Assembly (NCBI GenBank): GCA_937982605.1
Contig: CALJLC010000344.1
Span: forward strand, 1 to 14,966
Origin: an uncultured Gemmatimonadales bacterium
GTDB lineage: Bacteria; Gemmatimonadota; Gemmatimonadetes; Longimicrobiales; Gaopeijiaceae
DNA: 14,966 nt
Direction of reading: 5' to 3'
Below, piece by piece: positions 12,737-14,966 of this stretch. Made by a program: the position numbers and the translations under genes. Position 1 is the stretch's first letter. The number at the start of each line of letters is the position of its first letter. Below the pieces are notes generated by a model. The model worked only from the letters and a program-made list of their open reading frames with translations, was not told the origin of the DNA and did not search any database.

Positions 12737-14966
12737 GTGATCCACGTCGCCTTCGCCCTCTCCGGTGTCGCCGGGCTGGTCTACGAGGTGCTCTGGAGCC
12801 GGTACCTGAGCCTCTTCGTGGGGCACGGCGCGTACGCCCAGGTGCTCGTGCTGGCGGTCTACCTCGGGGGCATGGGCCTGGGTGCGCTCGCCGTGGCCGG
12901 ACGCTCCCGCGACCTCGAGCGGCCCCTCCTCTGGTACGCGGGCGCCGAGGGGCTGCTGGCGCTCTTCGGGCTCGCCTTCCACGCCCTCTTCGTGCTGGCC
13001 ACCGAGGCGAGCTACGACGTGCTCTTTCCCGCCATCGCGAGCCCGTCGTGGTCCGGGTCCGTCCGCTGGGCGGTCGCGGGTCTCCTCATCCTCCCGCAGG
13101 CGGTCGTGCTGGGGACGACGTTTCCCCTGATGGCGGCGGGGCTCGTCCGGAACGACCCGGCCCGCCCGGGCGGCGGGGTGGCGTACGCGTATCTCCTGAA
13201 CACGCTGGGGGGCGCGGCGGGCGTCCTCCTGGCCGGGTTCGTCCTGATCGGTCGATTCGGCCTGCCGGGTACGTCGGTGGCCGCCGCGCTCCTGAATCTG
13301 GTCGCGGCGGGGCTGGTGGTGGGCGCCGAGCGCGGCCGCGCCTCGACCGCCCTGACCGGCGAAGCCGCGCCCGAGGACCGGGAACGGGCGCCGGGCGCGC
13401 CTGCCGTGCTCCTCACGGTCGCCTTCGGCACGGCCGTGGCGTCCTTCGCGTACGAGGTCGGCTGGATCCGGATGCTGTCGCTCGTGCTCGGCAGTGCCAC
13501 GCACTCGTTCGAGCTGATGCTGTCCGCGTTCATCCTCGGCCTCGCGCTCGGCGCGCTCCTCGTACGCCGGCGGGTCGACGCCTCCCCCGACCCCGTGGGC
13601 CTTCTGGGGCGCATTCAGGTGCTCATGGGGCTGGCCGCGCTCGCCTCGCTCCCGCTGTACCTGGCCTCGTTCGACGTCATGGCGGGCCTGGTCCGGACGT
13701 TCGCCGAGCGTCCGGGCGGATACGCGTGGTTCAATGTCGGCCGATACGGCCTCGGCCTGTTCGTGATGCTGCCGTCGACGGTCCTGGCCGGCATGACGCT
13801 GCCCGTCGTCGTCGGTGCCTGCATGCGGGCGGGTGCCGGGGAGCGGGTCATCGGGCAGGTGTACGGCATCAACACCCTCGGCTCCGTCCTGGGTGTGGCC
13901 GCCGCCGGGCTGATCGCCCTGCCGTGGCTGGGGCTCGAGGGGCTCATCGTGGCCGGGGCCGCCCTCGACGTGGCTCTGGGGCTCTGGCTTCTCGAGCGTT
14001 CGGGCCGATGGTCCGGTGCGGGATTCCACCCTCTGCTCCGCTTCACGGCGGTCGCGGTCGTCTGCTTCGCCGTCGTGCCGTCGGTCGTCGACTTCGAACC
14101 GACCCTGATCACGAGCGGCGTGTACCGGCGGGGCACGCTCGAGGGAGACGGCTGGCGGAGCCTCTACTACGGGGACGGCCGCACCGCCACGGTCTCGGCC
14201 CATCTCGGGCTGGCCGACGGGGTCGTCGTCCTCGCCACGAACGGCAAGCCCGACGCGTCGCTCGGACCTCGGTGGCGGATGGAAGGCCGGGATACGCTCA
14301 CGCCGATCCCCGTGCCGGCGGGGCGGGACGAGACGACGCAGGTGCTCGCGCCGATCGTGGCGCTGGCCCACCGGCCCGACGCGCGCAACGCGGCCAACAT
14401 CGGGCACGGGTCGGGGATGACGGCGACGGCGCTGCTGACGAGCCGGACGCTCGAGCGGATCGTGACGATCGAGATCGAGCCGCTGATGGTGGAGGGCTCG
14501 CTGGTCTTCCTGCCGGCCAACGGGCCCGCCTTCGCGGATCCGAGGGCCTCCTACGTGTTCGACGACGCCAAGTCGTATTTCTCGTACCGGCGTGAGCGGT
14601 TCGACCTGATCTTCGCGGAACCGAGCAACCCGTGGGTGAGCGGCACGGCCGGGCTCTTCACGAAGGAGTTCTACCAGCGACTGGTGCCGTTCATGAGCGA
14701 CGGGGCGGTGTTCGGCCAGTGGCTCCAGATCTACGAGCTCGACGACGACCTGTTCCTCTCGGTGCTCGGCGCGCTGCACTCGGTCTTTCCCCACTACCGG
14801 GCGTACCTGGTGGGCGACTCGGACGTGGCCGTGGTCGCGAGCCTGGCCGAGCTTCCGGATCCGGACTGGAGCGTGATCGAGAACGAGCGCTTCCGGCTGC
14901 TGGCCGCCGTCGTGCCGCCCTTCCTCGGTCAGCACCTAGAGGCGGCGCTGATCTTCGACTCGCCGC
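12737..14966 (+). CDS. Membrane protein fused to spermidine-synthase-like domain (3'-partial)
   Basis: An open frame of 743 codons running off the right edge without a stop. The GTG at 12737 is the only usable start after an in-frame TGA at 12686; GAAGGG lies 10 bases upstream. Residues of about 1-465 form a polytopic membrane domain made of two similar halves: YEVLWSRYLSL and YEVGWIRMLSL, then LGTTFPLMAAG and LAGMTLPVVVG, then YLLNTLGG and YGINTLGS. Residues of about 480-715 match a spermidine-synthase-like Rossmann domain: NIGHGSG (554-560) for the AdoMet loop, acidic IEIEP (578-582), FDDAKSYF (608-615) and LIFAEPSNPWVSG (624-636). True spermidine synthases have a catalytic DSxDP motif where EPSNPW stands here, so polyamine synthesis is unlikely. 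Similar fused proteins are often labelled spermidine synthase; their real reaction is unknown. Confidence 0.88.
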   Translation, partial: MIHVAFALSGVAGLVYEVLWSRYLSLFVGHGAYAQVLVLAVYLGGMGLGALAVAGRSRDLERPLLWYAGAEGLLALFGLAFHALFVLATEASYDVLFPAIASPSWSGSVRWAVAGLLILPQAVVLGTTFPLMAAGLVRNDPARPGGGVAYAYLLNTLGGAAGVLLAGFVLIGRFGLPGTSVAAALLNLVAAGLVVGAERGRASTALTGEAAPEDRERAPGAPAVLLTVAFGTAVASFAYEVGWIRMLSLVLGSATHSFELMLSAFILGLALGALLVRRRVDASPDPVGLLGRIQVLMGLAALASLPLYLASFDVMAGLVRTFAERPGGYAWFNVGRYGLGLFVMLPSTVLAGMTLPVVVGACMRAGAGERVIGQVYGINTLGSVLGVAAAGLIALPWLGLEGLIVAGAALDVALGLWLLERSGRWSGAGFHPLLRFTAVAVVCFAVVPSVVDFEPTLITSGVYRRGTLEGDGWRSLYYGDGRTATVSAHLGLADGVVVLATNGKPDASLGPRWRMEGRDTLTPIPVPAGRDETTQVLAPIVALAHRPDARNAANIGHGSGMTATALLTSRTLERIVTIEIEPLMVEGSLVFLPANGPAFADPRASYVFDDAKSYFSYRRERFDLIFAEPSNPWVSGTAGLFTKEFYQRLVPFMSDGAVFGQWLQIYELDDDLFLSVLGALHSVFPHYRAYLVGDSDVAVVASLAELPDPDWSVIENERFRLLAAVVPPFLGQHLEAALIFDSP

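Noticed and set aside
12545..14935. 796-codon open frame on the minus strand
   Set aside because: It is the complement of the fused membrane protein gene; its composition (Arg, Gly, His, Glu-rich, no motifs) marks it as a shadow of GC-rich codon use.
1..14966. Mobile elements, CRISPR arrays, tRNA or rRNA genes, phage or defence genes
   Set aside because: I looked for transposase or integrase motifs, spaced direct repeats and RNA gene signatures and found none that could be supported.

Overview
This is a very GC-rich bacterial window with tightly packed genes and almost no non-coding DNA. Several traits suggest Gemmatimonadota, with Acidobacteriota or a related phylum as the alternative: a duplicated 'ADOP'-type MacB/FtsX permease coupled to a PadR regulator, many GTG starts and GTGA/ATGA stop-start overlaps, a DUF4382-type lipoprotein, a short NAD-type isocitrate dehydrogenase and a minor-pilin cluster. 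This assignment is inference from gene content; no rRNA or marker gene is present.

Layout. (1) 1-618, minus strand: a KdgF-like cupin followed by a short-chain dehydrogenase that runs off the left edge. (2) 830-2293, plus: a secreted M28 zinc peptidase with a complete set of metal ligands. (3) 2316-5248, minus: a PadR repressor gene overlapping by 4 bp a full-length ADOP permease; their promoter carries an 8-bp inverted repeat that is a good candidate operator. (4) 5399-5818, plus: MsrB, followed at once by a large perfect palindrome. (5) 5929-8468, plus: two lipoproteins, NAD-dependent isocitrate dehydrogenase and a small zinc-ribbon membrane protein, mostly joined by 4-bp overlaps. (6) 8470-9387, minus: a DUF4382 lipoprotein with a C-terminal carboxypeptidase-regulatory-like domain. 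(7) 9472-12528, minus: four type IV pilus minor-pilin genes (FimT/GspH, PilV, PilW and PilX types) linked by overlapping stops and starts and closed by a strong intrinsic terminator. (8) 12737 to the right edge, plus: a large membrane protein fused to a spermidine-synthase-like methyltransferase-fold domain. It stays open to the window end and is divergent from the pilin operon.

How the genes work together. PadR probably controls the ADOP permease and itself. The four minor pilins probably form a priming or tip complex for a type IV pilus whose major pilin, motor and PilY1 adhesin lie elsewhere. The lipoprotein-IDH-zinc-ribbon cluster is cotranscribed by its overlaps, but I see no biochemical link between central metabolism and the two lipoproteins. 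I found no tRNA, rRNA, CRISPR array, insertion sequence or phage gene, and no gap over 300 bases without a gene. Most of the window looks like ordinary chromosome. The least explained items are the membrane-fused spermidine-synthase-like protein with its leader of chained micro-ORFs, the msrB palindrome and the lipoprotein-IDH operon.
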